A stretch of 27,136 bases of DNA from Candidatus Methylomirabilota bacterium (GCA_016209725.1 JACQVO010000098.1:1-27136); one strand, 5' to 3'. Shown: positions 1-7,130, numbered from the stretch's first letter. Notes: generated from the sequence alone by a model not told the origin. A program made the numbers and translations.

Positions 1-189
1 ACCGCTGGCGCGGTAGATCCAAACAGCCCTTGAGCAGGTGATCCTCTCTGCTTTCCGCTCTCCCTCCGTTTGACGTCCTCCTCAGTGCTCGGCCGTTCTC
101 CCCTCGCGCCCTTTGGTGCAGAATCGCCTCCGGTGAATGCCCGTGGTGGGCGTTCGATCACTCGTACACGCCGAGACCGGAGGTGCGCC

Positions 190-393
190 ATGACTGAGTT
201 GCGGATGCGGATGGACCCCTCGACTTCGCTCGGGACAGGCAACGACATGCTCGTGCGGGGGATGGCCGAGCGGACGCGGGAGGCCTACCTCGCGGCCGTG
301 GCCCGCCTGGCGCGGCACTATCGCCGCGCGCCCGATCAGCTCTCCCCCGCGGAGGTCCAAGCGTACCTGGTCCACAGGCTCCGTAATGCGTAA
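190..393 (+). pseudogene. Tyrosine recombinase (integrase) N-terminal fragment
   Basis: A 67-codon frame starts at ATG 190 behind GGAGG-like bases at 179-184. It encodes the SAM-like core-binding domain of phage or integron-type tyrosine recombinases: the segment MAERTREAYLAAVARLARHY and the following PDQLSPAEVQAYLVHRL are typical of the N-terminal DNA-binding helices. The frame stops at TAA 391-393, inside a duplicated CGTAATG motif. The catalytic domain with its R..H-R-H..Y residues is not seen downstream in any frame. Eight residues (PSTSLGTG) near the N-terminus come from a 24-base interspersed repeat inserted in frame. It is a remnant of an integrase and probably marks an old mobile-element insertion. 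No other part of that element is recognised in the window. Confidence 0.65.
217..240 (+). repeat. Short interspersed repeat of the TCGACTTCGCTCGGGACAGG type
   Basis: The 24 bases encode PSTSLGTG in the integrase fragment. This GACTTCGCTCgGGACAGGC element is familiar as a dispersed short repeat in several uncultivated GC-rich bacteria. Here it is a multiple of three long and leaves the frame open. The family assignment rests on recognition, not on a search. Confidence 0.55.
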
Positions 394-641
394 TGCGGGA
401 CGTTGTTGACTCAGTGGACTCTTCGTGAGACGTCCCCCACCTCCAGACAAGAAGCCGAGACCGACGATGCCCCGTAATGGGGGTGCCAAGTATGTCATAT
501 TGATAATTGGCTGCTCGCCCCTCCCCTCCGCCTCCGCCCCTCCCGGGGCCGCCCGACCCTCGTGCTGGCGGCTCCCTTCCTTCCCCCTGCGGGAGGCCCC
601 CGTTAAGCGTCCTGAAGCCCAGGTGGGTGGCATTGGCAGGG
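394..641. other. Intergenic region without a recognisable gene
   Basis: No frame here has a recognisable domain. A short inverted repeat, GGGACG at 397-402 and CGTCCC at 431-436, lies just after the integrase stop. The rest is C-rich and low in complexity. It may hold the decayed remainder of the integrase element, but nothing supports a specific call. Confidence 0.5.
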
Positions 642-670
642 TTAACGGGTGTATATGTTCATTATATACT
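642..670 (+). promoter_or_regulatory. Candidate promoter and operator palindrome of the brnT operon
   Basis: TTAACG (642-647) and TATACT (665-670) are separated by 17 bases and fit a sigma-70 promoter. A perfect inverted repeat, GTATAT (651-656) and ATATAC (664-669) with a 7-base spacer, covers the -10 element. That is where an autorepressing antitoxin would be expected to bind. Predicted transcription starts at about 677, next to the ATG at 678, so the message could be leaderless. No Shine-Dalgarno sequence precedes the ATG. Confidence 0.55.
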
Positions 671-677
671 CTAGAAC

Positions 678-992
678 ATGGCACTGATCCCTGAGTTCTT
701 CCCCCAGCTCACGGGATTTGAGTGGGACGAGGGGAACTCCGAGAAGAACTGGCGGCGTCATGGGGTCACGCAAAGCGACGGTGAGCAGGTGTTCCTGAAT
801 CGTCCGCTTCTTGTCGCGGGCACCGGCAAACAGTCGGACACCGAGGTCCGGCACTTCGCGTTGGGCCGCACCGATGCGGGTCGTCTCTTGACCGTGGTGT
901 TCACCTTGCGTGGGTCCTTGCTTCGGGTGATTTCGGCAAGGCCCATGAGCCGGCCGGGGAAGAGATCGTATGGCCAAGCACAAGCAACGTAA
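678..992 (+). CDS. brnT: BrnT family toxin (type II toxin-antitoxin)
   Basis: This 104-residue protein matches the BrnT ribonuclease toxins, small RelE-fold proteins that cleave RNA when freed from their antitoxin. Visible hallmarks are FEWDEGNSEKNWRRHGV near the N-terminus (family pattern F.WD..K...N..KHG), VFL/PLLV in the middle, LGRTDAGRLLTVVFT, and the C-terminal ISARPMSRPGKR.Y motif. Length is normal for the family. The 3' end overlaps the antitoxin start by 23 bases, as is usual for a co-translated toxin-antitoxin pair. The start at 678 is the only ATG before the conserved block and it lacks a ribosome binding site. The overlapping promoter suggests leaderless translation and autoregulation. 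Confidence 0.85.
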   Translation: MALIPEFFPQLTGFEWDEGNSEKNWRRHGVTQSDGEQVFLNRPLLVAGTGKQSDTEVRHFALGRTDAGRLLTVVFTLRGSLLRVISARPMSRPGKRSYGQAQAT

Positions 993-1311
993 GCCGATCC
1001 CACGCTTTGAGTCTGAGGCAGAGGGGCGCGCCTTCTGGGAGACTCATGATACAACACCCTACGTGGATTGGAGTGAGGCCCGAGTTGGGATCTTTCCCAA
1101 TCTCAAGCCCTCCACCGAGACGATTTCGCTCCGCCTCCCGGCCAGTCTCTTGGCAGGATTGAAGATCCTCGCGAACAAACACGACGTGCCCTATCAGTCC
1201 CTCCTGAAGGTGTTCTTGGCGGACCGTGTCGCGCACGAGCTGGGCCGACAGGCTGTGCAGAGACCTCGCAAGCGGATTCAGCCGATCGGCCGCAGGGCGG
1301 CTCGCGGCTGA
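970..1311 (+). CDS. CopG-family antitoxin partnering BrnT
   Basis: This 113-residue protein has the layout of the CopG-type antitoxins found beside BrnT. An N-terminal toxin-binding segment (IPRFESEAEGRAFWETHD, then YVDW) is followed by a ribbon-helix-helix DNA-binding region (ETISLRLPASLLAGLKILANKHDVPYQSLLKVFLADRV). It would neutralise BrnT and repress the shared promoter, probably at the palindrome 651-669. The C-terminal tail is Arg-rich. The gene overlaps brnT, so the two are translationally linked. It belongs to the FWETHD family rather than classical BrnA, an inference from the motif. Confidence 0.82.
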   Translation: MAKHKQRKPIPRFESEAEGRAFWETHDTTPYVDWSEARVGIFPNLKPSTETISLRLPASLLAGLKILANKHDVPYQSLLKVFLADRVAHELGRQAVQRPRKRIQPIGRRAARG

Positions 1312-1603
1312 ACCAACCGTCAGGCTGCATCCGCTTACCGTACACGCCACTTTGTGTCTTTCGTCGTTGATGTCAGAGTCCATCGGCCACGTCCCGGAAT
1401 CCAGGACGCGCTCCCGCCTAGCCCAACCCAGCCGATTCGACACCGTGCGCGGTGTGACACGCGAATGGGACGTTGCATTATAAGCGCGATATCTGAACCC
1501 AACATCCCGCGGGAAAAGCGGCTTCCTGTTTCCCATCGCTTGCTCGACTGAGTCGTTTTTCCATTCCTTTGCTCCTCCACGCCCTGCCCTACTCACTCTT
1601 GAA
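1312..1603. other. Intergenic region, no gene supported
   Basis: Frames on both strands are open for short distances, but none has a recognisable motif or a ribosome binding site. It separates the toxin-antitoxin pair from the promoter of the PfpI-family gene. Confidence 0.5.
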
Positions 1604-1631
1604 TTGACACCGGCCCCGCCCGTGATACCAT
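1604..1631 (+). promoter_or_regulatory. Candidate extended -10 promoter for the PfpI-family gene
   Basis: A consensus -35 box TTGACA (1604-1609) is followed after 16 bases by TACCAT (1626-1631), preceded by TG at 1623-1624 (extended -10). The start codon at 1746 would lie behind a leader of roughly 105 bases. Confidence 0.5.
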
Positions 1632-1745
1632 CTCTCCGAGCGGCCAGGCCCGCGCCTGCCGCACGGCACGACATCGAAAGGCCGTGACCACAACCCGTCA
1701 ACTTCGGGCGGAGATCGCCAGGCTCCCCACAGAAAGGAGTCAGCC

Positions 1746-2327
1746 ATGGCTGCCAAGAAGATCCTGATGCTCGTCGGAGACTATGTGGAGGACTATGAGG
1801 TCATGGTCCCCTTTCAGGCGCTCTTGATGGTGGGCCACACCGTCCACGCCGTCTGCCCGGGCAAGAAAGCCGGCGAGAATGTTCGGACGGCGATTCACGA
1901 CTTCGAGGGTGACCAGACCTACAGCGAGAAGCGGGGCCACAACTTCACCCTGAACGCCACGTTCGACGAAGCGAAGCCTGAGAACTACGATGCGCTGGTC
2001 ATCCCCGGCGGGCGCGCCCCGGAGTACATCCGGCTGAACGAGGCGGTCCTGAAGGCCGTTCGACACTTCGCAGAGGCGAACAAACCCATCGCCGCCATCT
2101 GCCACGGCGCCCAGGTCCTGGCCGCCGCCGGCGTGATCGAAGGAAAGAGCTGCTCTGCCTACCCGGCTGTCGGGCCGGACGTGAATCGGGCGGGTGGGAA
2201 ATACATGGAGATCCCGTTGGACGCGGCCCACGTAGATGGCAAGCTGGTCACGGCGCCGGCCTGGCCCGCTCACCCTGCATGGCTGGCCAAGTTCCTCGAC
2301 GTCCTGGGAACCAAGATTCAGCCATAG
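1746..2327 (+). CDS. DJ-1/PfpI family protein (intracellular protease or deglycase-like)
   Basis: This 193-residue single-domain protein has the DJ-1/PfpI flavodoxin-like fold. The nucleophile elbow AAICHGAQ places Cys119 followed by His120. The partner acidic residue is Glu15 or Glu18 in the DYVEDYE segment. The VIPGGRAPEYIR motif typical of PfpI/YhbO members is present. Members act as stress-induced proteases, glyoxalases or protein deglycases; the sequence does not separate these activities. AAAGGAG at 1734-1740 sets the start. The gene stands alone with its own promoter, and downstream lies a palindromic repeat. Function within the family is open. Confidence 0.88.
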   Translation: MAAKKILMLVGDYVEDYEVMVPFQALLMVGHTVHAVCPGKKAGENVRTAIHDFEGDQTYSEKRGHNFTLNATFDEAKPENYDALVIPGGRAPEYIRLNEAVLKAVRHFAEANKPIAAICHGAQVLAAAGVIEGKSCSAYPAVGPDVNRAGGKYMEIPLDAAHVDGKLVTAPAWPAHPAWLAKFLDVLGTKIQP

Positions 2328-2420
2328 GCTGGACTTGGTCCGAGGCCTCTGGATCTCACGGGCATGGGCGCGCCTGCCCCAACCCGGCCTAGCCGGAACC
2401 AAACAGGACGAATCCTCGAG

Positions 2421-2526
2421 CGAATATCGAATCATGAATGATGAATTTCGAATGAGACCCAGTCTGGGTGCTGGCTGCGCCGGGCGTTCGTCATTCGACA
2501 TTCGGAGTTCGATATTCGACATTTCG
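2421..2526. repeat. Interspersed inverted repeat of the ATTCGATATTCGA type
   Basis: The left arm (2421-2454, rich in CGAATATCGAAT and GAATTTCGAATG) is an imperfect reverse complement of the right arm (2492-2526, CATTCGACATTC then TTCGATATTCG). Each arm is itself made of ATTCGA-like units. A related copy lies at 6308-6401. The element would form a long hairpin in RNA. It sits in the 340-base gap between the PfpI and PhzF genes. The rest of that gap holds no recognisable gene. Confidence 0.7.
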
Positions 2527-2667
2527 TGATCGGGGTCCAGAAGTTGAACCACTCCACGAATTCCCGAACCCGCTTGTTGGGAGCGGTTTCCCGGACACGG
2601 CGAAATATTTCATTGCCAAGAAACACAGAAGCTTACCCGTAAGGGACTACGCAAACAGGAAGGGGAT

Positions 2668-3456
2668 ATGGGACTGCCGATCTTCCAAGTGGACGCATTC
2701 ACGGATAAACCATTTGCCGGCAACCCGGCCGGGGTGTGCATCCTCCCTGAACCGCGTAAAGCAAACTGGATGCAGAATGTAGCTCGGGAGATGAACCTGT
2801 CCGAGACGGCTTTCCTGCTCAAGGGGCAGGAAGGCTTCAATTTGCGCTGGTTCACCCCTGCGGTGGAGGTTGATCTTTGTGGTCATGCCACACTGGCCAG
2901 CGCGCATGTGCTGTGGGAAGCGGGATACTTGAAGCCGGATCAGCAGGCGCTCTTCTCGACGCGGAGCGGTCTCCTGACGGCCGAGCGTAAGCGGAAGTGG
3001 ATCGAACTGAATTTCCCGGCCGAACCCGAAAGCCCTGCACCCGTACCCACCGGTCTTGCCACGGCCCTGGGGGTGACGCCAAGATATGTCGGCAAGAACC
3101 GATTTGATTATTTGGCTGAGGTGGACTCTGAGGAGACGGTTCGGAACCTGAAGCCCGACTTCGCGTTGCTCGGAGAGATTCCGGCCCGAGGAATCATCGT
3201 GACAAGTCGTGCCGCCACCCGGGGGTACGACTTCGTCTCCCGATTCTTTGCGCCACGAGCGGGAATCACCGAGGACCCCGTCACGGGCTCGGCGCATTGC
3301 TGCCTCGGACCTTTTTGGAGGTCTCGACTCGGGAAGACCGAGTTCGTGGGGTATCAAGCCTCATCGCGTGGCGGGGTGGTGCGGGTCCGCTTGAGCGGTA
3401 ATCGCGTGCATCTCGCCGGGCAGGCAGTCACGGTCCTGCGCGGGGAACTGACCTGA
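2668..3456 (+). CDS. PhzF family isomerase/epimerase
   Basis: This 262-residue protein belongs to the PhzF/diaminopimelate-epimerase-like fold. N-terminal motifs are QVDAFTDKPFAGNPAGVC, with the family GNPA signature, then MNLSETAF, in which the Glu corresponds to the general acid/base of PhzF, and LRWFTPAVEVDLCGHATLA. The C-terminal half has VSRFFAPRAGITEDPVTGSAH, another strong signature. PhzF itself isomerises a phenazine precursor; most homologues are of unknown substrate. No phenazine genes are present, so a phenazine role is unlikely. AGGAAGGGG ends a few bases before the ATG and fixes the start. Its length is slightly below the usual 280-300 residues. Confidence 0.88.
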   Translation: MGLPIFQVDAFTDKPFAGNPAGVCILPEPRKANWMQNVAREMNLSETAFLLKGQEGFNLRWFTPAVEVDLCGHATLASAHVLWEAGYLKPDQQALFSTRSGLLTAERKRKWIELNFPAEPESPAPVPTGLATALGVTPRYVGKNRFDYLAEVDSEETVRNLKPDFALLGEIPARGIIVTSRAATRGYDFVSRFFAPRAGITEDPVTGSAHCCLGPFWRSRLGKTEFVGYQASSRGGVVRVRLSGNRVHLAGQAVTVLRGELT

Positions 3457-3470
3457 CTCGAAGGCGCAGG

Positions 3471-3510
3471 GAGGGGGCGGATAGGGCCGGATGAGGCCAC
3501 TGGCCCCCTC
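3471..3510 (+). terminator. GC-rich hairpin after the PhzF gene
   Basis: GAGGGGGC (3471-3478) pairs perfectly with GCCCCCTC (3503-3510) and starts 14 bases after the stop. No T-run follows, so it may be a weak or factor-dependent terminator, or only an mRNA-stabilising hairpin. Confidence 0.35.
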
Positions 3511-3648
3511 GCCAGCCTGCTTCGCGCAATTACGCCCGTAAGAGATCATCGGGGAAGGACCATGCCTGGGAAGGATGTCGCATCCCCCTGCGTTATTGCT
3601 GCGCCAGAGAAAAGCTCCTTCAGCGAAAGTGGGTGCTCCTTCCGTCAG

Positions 3649-3677
3649 TTGACCGGGTGAATCGTTTCAGATATCCT
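3649..3677 (+). promoter_or_regulatory. Candidate sigma-70 promoter for the GYD gene
   Basis: TTGACC (3649-3654) and TATCCT (3672-3677) are spaced by 17 bases. This predicts a leader of about 80 bases before the ATG at 3767. Confidence 0.5.
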
Positions 3678-3766
3678 CGCGCCTGGATGCCACCCCTCCA
3701 GACGGTATCGGGAGGTTGGAACCCGGCGGACGACCCAGCCGGAATCTCACTCAAAGGAGGATGCAG

Positions 3767-4057
3767 ATGCCACACTACATCGCATTCGTATCATTCACCG
3801 ACCAGGGGATTCGAGATGTCAAGAACTCCATCAAGCGCGCCGATCGGGTGAGGAGGCTGGCGGCAAAACACAAGGTCAAGATTCGAGACATCCACTGGAC
3901 AATGGGCAAGTACGACATCATCGTCACCTTCGATGCTCCCAGCGACGCGGCCCTGAGCGCCTTCACACTGGAGAACGCCTCGCTGGGGAATGTCCGGACA
4001 GAGACGGTCCGTGCCTACACCCGGGACGAGTTCGCCAACATCGTCAAGGCCATTTGA
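3767..4057 (+). CDS. GYD domain protein
   Basis: This 96-residue protein is a ferredoxin-like alpha/beta barrel of the GYD family. It shows MPHYIAFVSFTDQGIRDVK at the N-terminus, the HWTMGKYDIIVTFDAPSD segment that contains the family Gly-(Lys)-Tyr-Asp motif, and NVRTETVRAYTRDEF near the end. The biochemical role of the family is not known; members are widespread in anaerobes and soil bacteria. The start is chosen at 3767 because AAAGGAGG at 3753-3760 sits six bases upstream; the ATG at 3761 would be too close. It has its own promoter and probably its own terminator. Confidence 0.88.
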   Translation: MPHYIAFVSFTDQGIRDVKNSIKRADRVRRLAAKHKVKIRDIHWTMGKYDIIVTFDAPSDAALSAFTLENASLGNVRTETVRAYTRDEFANIVKAI

Positions 4058-4142
4058 CGATTGGAAAGACTCCAACGAAGTCCGGCTGATTCCCGAAGAG
4101 GACCCGACCGTCGAACCCATCCTGCTTGAGTGACCTACCTGT

Positions 4143-4185
4143 CCCCGGCCGTCCGGCTCCAAGAGCGAGCTCGGGGCGGCCGGGG
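4143..4185 (+). terminator. Possible terminator hairpin after the GYD gene
   Basis: CCCCGGCCG (4143-4151) pairs perfectly with CGGCCGGGG (4177-4185), followed by CCTTTCATT. The loop is long (25 bases) and the T-run short, so efficiency is uncertain. Confidence 0.45.
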
Positions 4186-4192
4186 CCTTTCA

Positions 4193-4221
4193 TTGACGGA
4201 ACACCCTTCCCGGAGTATCGT
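4193..4221 (+). promoter_or_regulatory. Candidate sigma-70 promoter for the ATP-grasp gene
   Basis: TTGACG (4193-4198) and TATCGT (4216-4221) are separated by 17 bases. A transcript from about 4228 would carry the ATP-grasp gene and probably the Fe-S carrier gene behind it. Confidence 0.5.
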
Positions 4222-4266
4222 GCAATTAGAGAGGGCGTACTCTCCCGCGAAAATGGCTAGGGAACG

Positions 4267-5631
4267 ATGCATCGCCTCCTGCTTCTCATGACTACTACGA
4301 CTTACCGGGCTGGCGCGTTCCTTGAGGCAGCCAGGCGCCTCGACGTGCCGGTGGTGGTCGGCTCCGACCGCCCGCAGGTCCTGGCCGCGGCGAATCCCGC
4401 CGGAAATCTCACGGTCAGTTTCCTCGCACCCGATGCGGGGGCGGAGAGCATCGTCAAGTTTACCAGAGAATACCCCATTCAGGCCGTCATCGCGGCCGAC
4501 GACGACGGGGTGATCCTGGCGGCCACGGCGTCGGCAGCCCTGGGCCTGCCCCACAACCCGGTGAAGGCGGTATCGGCGGCCCGAAACAAGCACCGCATGC
4601 GGGAAGTCCTGACGAAGGCCGGCATCCTTTCGCCACACTTCATGCAAGCGCCGATCTCCGAGGACCCCGCGGTCGTCGCACATCGCGTGACCTATCCATG
4701 CGTCTTGAAGCCCCTCTTCCTCGCCGGCAGCCGCGGCGTCATCCGAGCGAACGGTCCGGCGGAGTTCGTGGCGGCCTTTCGCCGGATTGTCCCGATCCTC
4801 CAGGCCCCGGAGGTCGTCGCCCAGGGAGCGGAATTGGCGGACCGGATCCTGATCGAGGACTTCATCCCGGGGGTCGAAGTGGCCCTGGAGGGCCTGCTGT
4901 CGGACGGCCATCTGCGGGTCCTCACCATCTATGATAAGCCCGATCCCCTGGATGGCCCATTCTTCGAGGAAACGATCTACGTGACCCCGTCGCGCCTGCC
5001 CGTGACAGTCCAAGAGAGGATCACTGCCTGCACGGCTGCGGCCCTGGAAGCCCTTGGGCTCCGGCATGGACCCATCCACGCCGAACTCCGCATCAACGAC
5101 CGGGGGGTCTGGATCATCGAGATCGCAGCCCGGTCCATCGGGGGTCTGTGCTCCCGCACGCTGCGTTTTGGTGCCGGCATCTCCCTGGAGGAGTTGATCC
5201 TGCGTCACGCCCTGGGGCTTGACCCATCCTCCTTCTTCGAGCGGGAAGGACAGGCCGCCGGCGTGATGATGATCCCCATCCCCCAGCCGGGGATGCTGCG
5301 GGAGGTGCTGGGCAAGCCCGAGGCCGAGAGAGTCCCCGGGATCGAGGAGATCAGGGTCACCATCCCAGTTGGCCAGGAGCTGGTGCCGCTGCCGGAAGGC
5401 AGCCGGTATCTCGGATTCATCTTCGCCCGCAACGAGACCCCCGAACGCGTTGAGGCCTCCCTGCGTGAGGCCCATCGCCGCCTCACATTCATCATCACTC
5501 CCCCCGATGACACGGCGATGAACGGGACGGCTGCACCCTCTGCAGAGGTTGAAGCGCCAACGAAAGAGGAGGCCAGGCGCTCTCGGTACCGGACTGGCTT
5601 GGTGGCCGGGGGTTCCCGGCGTTCGCATTGA
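4267..5631 (+). CDS. ATP-grasp family carboxylate ligase
   Basis: This 454-residue protein has the full ATP-grasp layout. An N-terminal Rossmann-like domain (residues 1-105, ending in a PHNPVKAVSAARNKHRMRE linker typical of carbamoyl-phosphate-synthase-like ligases) is followed by the ATP-binding subdomain with VLKPLFLAGSRGV (Lys148). The metal and ATP site lies at HAELRINDRGVWIIEIAARS (Glu273, Glu285, Arg289), with a C-terminal accessory domain after residue 300. Such enzymes join a carboxylate to an amine through an acyl phosphate; the substrate cannot be read from the sequence. The last 45 residues are polar, Arg-rich and probably disordered. It is 42 bases upstream of the NfuA-like gene and likely co-transcribed with it. 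Confidence 0.85.
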   Translation: MHRLLLLMTTTTYRAGAFLEAARRLDVPVVVGSDRPQVLAAANPAGNLTVSFLAPDAGAESIVKFTREYPIQAVIAADDDGVILAATASAALGLPHNPVKAVSAARNKHRMREVLTKAGILSPHFMQAPISEDPAVVAHRVTYPCVLKPLFLAGSRGVIRANGPAEFVAAFRRIVPILQAPEVVAQGAELADRILIEDFIPGVEVALEGLLSDGHLRVLTIYDKPDPLDGPFFEETIYVTPSRLPVTVQERITACTAAALEALGLRHGPIHAELRINDRGVWIIEIAARSIGGLCSRTLRFGAGISLEELILRHALGLDPSSFFEREGQAAGVMMIPIPQPGMLREVLGKPEAERVPGIEEIRVTIPVGQELVPLPEGSRYLGFIFARNETPERVEASLREAHRRLTFIITPPDDTAMNGTAAPSAEVEAPTKEEARRSRYRTGLVAGGSRRSH

Positions 5632-5673
5632 GGGCGAGGCGGCAATGCTGCCAAGCCCCACAGGGAGAGGACG

Positions 5674-6270
5674 ATGCTGACCATCAGCGATCTGGCAAAG
5701 CAGAAGATCCTGGCCCTCTTGGAGGCGCAGGGCAAGCAAGGTTCAGGGTTGCGCGTCGGGGTCGCCGGGCGCGGTCCGGGCGGCTTTCAGTACGATCTCC
5801 GCTTCGTGGACGGCCAGGAAAAAGGACCGGAGGACACGGTCCTGGATGCCGGTGGGTTCCAGGTGTTCGTTGACCCGCAGAGTGTACCCAATCTCACCGG
5901 CGCGACGCTCGACTTCGTCGAGGGGATACACCAGAGCGGCTTCAGGATCGACAACCCGAACTCCGTGTGGAGCGATCCCCGGGCCAGGGCCGTGCAGGAG
6001 GTGATCGACACCAGGATCAACCCGGGGGTGGCGTCGCACGGGGGGTTCATCACCCTCCTCGATGTGAAGGAGGACGTCGCCTATATCGCCCTCGGCGGCG
6101 GCTGCCAGGGATGCGGGATGGCGGACGTGACGCTCAAGCAGGGCATCGAGGTGATGATCCGCGAGGCGGTCCCCGAGATCCGCCAGGTCGTGGACACGAC
6201 TGACCATGCGGGGGGAACCAACCCCTATTTCCAGCCGTCCAAGGGCGGCGGCCAGTCCCCCTTCGCCTAG
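5674..6270 (+). CDS. nfuA: NfuA-type iron-sulfur cluster carrier
   Basis: This 198-residue protein combines two domains as in NfuA. Residues 1-100 form a degenerate A-type (IscA/HesB-like) domain without the three cluster-binding cysteines. Residues 103-175 are a NifU C-terminal domain with VIDTRINPGVASHGG and the cluster-binding motif GGGCQGCGMA (Cys144, Cys147). NfuA dimers bridge a [4Fe-4S] cluster between two CxxC motifs and deliver it to client enzymes, mainly under oxidative stress or iron limitation. GGGAGAGGA lies just upstream of the ATG. Clients nearby could include the activator ATPases at the right end, an inference only. Confidence 0.9.
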   Translation: MLTISDLAKQKILALLEAQGKQGSGLRVGVAGRGPGGFQYDLRFVDGQEKGPEDTVLDAGGFQVFVDPQSVPNLTGATLDFVEGIHQSGFRIDNPNSVWSDPRARAVQEVIDTRINPGVASHGGFITLLDVKEDVAYIALGGGCQGCGMADVTLKQGIEVMIREAVPEIRQVVDTTDHAGGTNPYFQPSKGGGQSPFA

Positions 6271-6307
6271 TCCGGCGCACCCGGGTTCATACCGGACATA
6301 CGCCAAG

Positions 6308-6401
6308 AAATATTGAATGGCGAACACCGAATCACGAATTTCGAATGATCGCCATTCTGCCGGCGGCATCCCCGCAAGGTTCGTCATTCGATATTTCCGC
6401 C
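6308..6401. repeat. Interspersed inverted repeat, second copy of the ATTCGA type
   Basis: The left arm (about 6308-6346, AATATTGAATGGCGAAC then GAATTTCGAATG) faces a shorter right arm (about 6381-6401, TTCGTCATTCGATATTTCC). Composition and layout match the element at 2421-2526. The 395-base gap 6271-6665 contains this repeat, the one at 6480-6526 and a promoter, but no gene. Confidence 0.6.
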
Positions 6402-6479
6402 TCCCTCCCCGCCAGGTGATGAGTCGACTCGGGCAGGCCCATTATGGTGACTCTCAATTCCCTTCAGAATTCCGGTCAT

Positions 6480-6526
6480 CCTGAGCCTGTCGAAGGATGC
6501 GGAATCCGGGCTTCGACAAGCTCAGC
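6480..6526. repeat. Interspersed palindrome of the CCTGAGCCTGTCGAAG / CTTCGACAAGCTCAGC type
   Basis: The left arm 6480-6495 and right arm 6511-6526 are reverse complements at 14 of 16 positions, with a 15-base loop. This element resembles a dispersed palindrome common in many environmental genomes. It could form a hairpin on either strand. Confidence 0.7.
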
Positions 6527-6605
6527 CCGAACGGACCCCCCGCAAAGCCATTTCTGAGTCAGGACACGATCTTGCCTGTAACTCGAGCCAGCCAGCCACC
6601 GAGAG

Positions 6606-6634
6606 TTGCCTCCGGAGCACAATTCGATTAGAGT
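6606..6634 (+). promoter_or_regulatory. Candidate promoter for the OsmC selenoprotein gene
   Basis: TTGCCT (6606-6611) and TAGAGT (6629-6634) are spaced by 17 bases and lie about 30 bases before the start codon. Each hexamer matches consensus at four positions, so the call is tentative. Confidence 0.35.
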
Positions 6635-6665
6635 GCACGCACACTGCGCACCAAAGGAGGGGGCC

Positions 6666-7130
6666 ATGGGCGAACTGATCCACATCTCTCGGATCCGGAT
6701 CGAGAAGGACAAGGGGCCCGTGCGCCGGGCCTATATCGAGTCGTTTCCTGATCCCGTGCGGTATGGAGTCCACGGCGGCATCAAGAAATTCTATGGGGTC
6801 GAACCGGAGGAGGACCTCCCCACGACCCTCGACCACATGGTCGCCGCGGTCGCCGGGTGAATGACCGGCACGCTGGCCGTGGCGCTGGCGGCGCGCAAGA
6901 TCCCGACCCAGCCGGATCGCCTGTCCTCGGAGGTCGAGGGGATTATCGAGAACGTGGATGGCAAGCCGTTGGTCACGCGCATCCAGGTGCACTACGAGGT
7001 GAAGGTGCCCAAAGGTAAGCGCGAGGAGGCCCTGCGTGCCATCGAGGTCCACGAAAAGGCATGCCCCGCCTCCCAGTCAGTCAAGCGAGGGATCGCCATC
7101 GAGTGGGATGGCCAGGTCGAGGAGGAGTGA
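6666..7130 (+). CDS. OsmC-family peroxidase with in-frame TGA (probable selenocysteine) at the peroxidatic position
   Basis: Read through TGA 6858-6860, the frame gives 154 residues, the normal size of OsmC/Ohr-type thiol peroxidases. The N-terminal half contains FPDPVRYGVHGGIKKFYGVE and PTTLDHMVAAVAG; the second half starts MTGTLAVALAARKIP. In the family the consensus here is an Ala-rich helix, then Cys, then (S/T)xTL. The TGA falls exactly on that Cys and becomes residue 65. The resolving cysteine is present as EKACPASQS (Cys133). The start at 6666 follows AAAGGAGGGGG. Neither half alone is a complete OsmC fold, and the frame is the same before and after the stop. A hairpin suited to SECIS function begins 10 bases after the TGA. 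A nonsense mutation of TGC/TGT to TGA, or two coupled genes (TGAATG), are alternatives. No selenium-insertion genes are in the window to support it. Confidence 0.75.
6858..6893 (+). promoter_or_regulatory. UGA selenocysteine codon with candidate bacterial SECIS hairpin
   Basis: After TGA 6858-6860, bases 6871-6875 plus 6877-6878 can pair with 6887-6893. The pairs are C71-G93, G72-C92, C73-G91, U74-G90 and G75-C89, then a bulged G at 6876, then C77-G88 and C78-G87. The apical loop (6879-6886) begins with GU and lies 18 bases after the UGA, within the usual 16-37-base range. A guanine in the first two loop bases is a known bacterial SECIS feature. An alternative 4-bp stem, 6866-6869 with 6876-6879, also exists, so the fold needs computation. 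Confidence 0.5.

Noticed and set aside
425..694. Proline-rich small open frame before brnT
   Set aside because: Low-complexity translation, no ribosome binding site, and it overlaps the brnT promoter and start.
901..1701. 266-codon minus-strand frame across the antitoxin gene
   Set aside because: It overlaps the recognisable CopG antitoxin, has atypical composition and no family motifs.
2421..2526. CRISPR-like array at the ATTCGA repeat
   Set aside because: The units are short, inverted and irregularly spaced, with no constant-length spacers and no cas genes in the window.
6858..6863. TGAATG read as the junction of two translationally coupled small genes
   Set aside because: Both halves lie in one frame and together form exactly one OsmC domain, with the stop at the conserved Cys; neither half is a full fold. 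Selenocysteine, or failing that a nonsense mutation, fits better.
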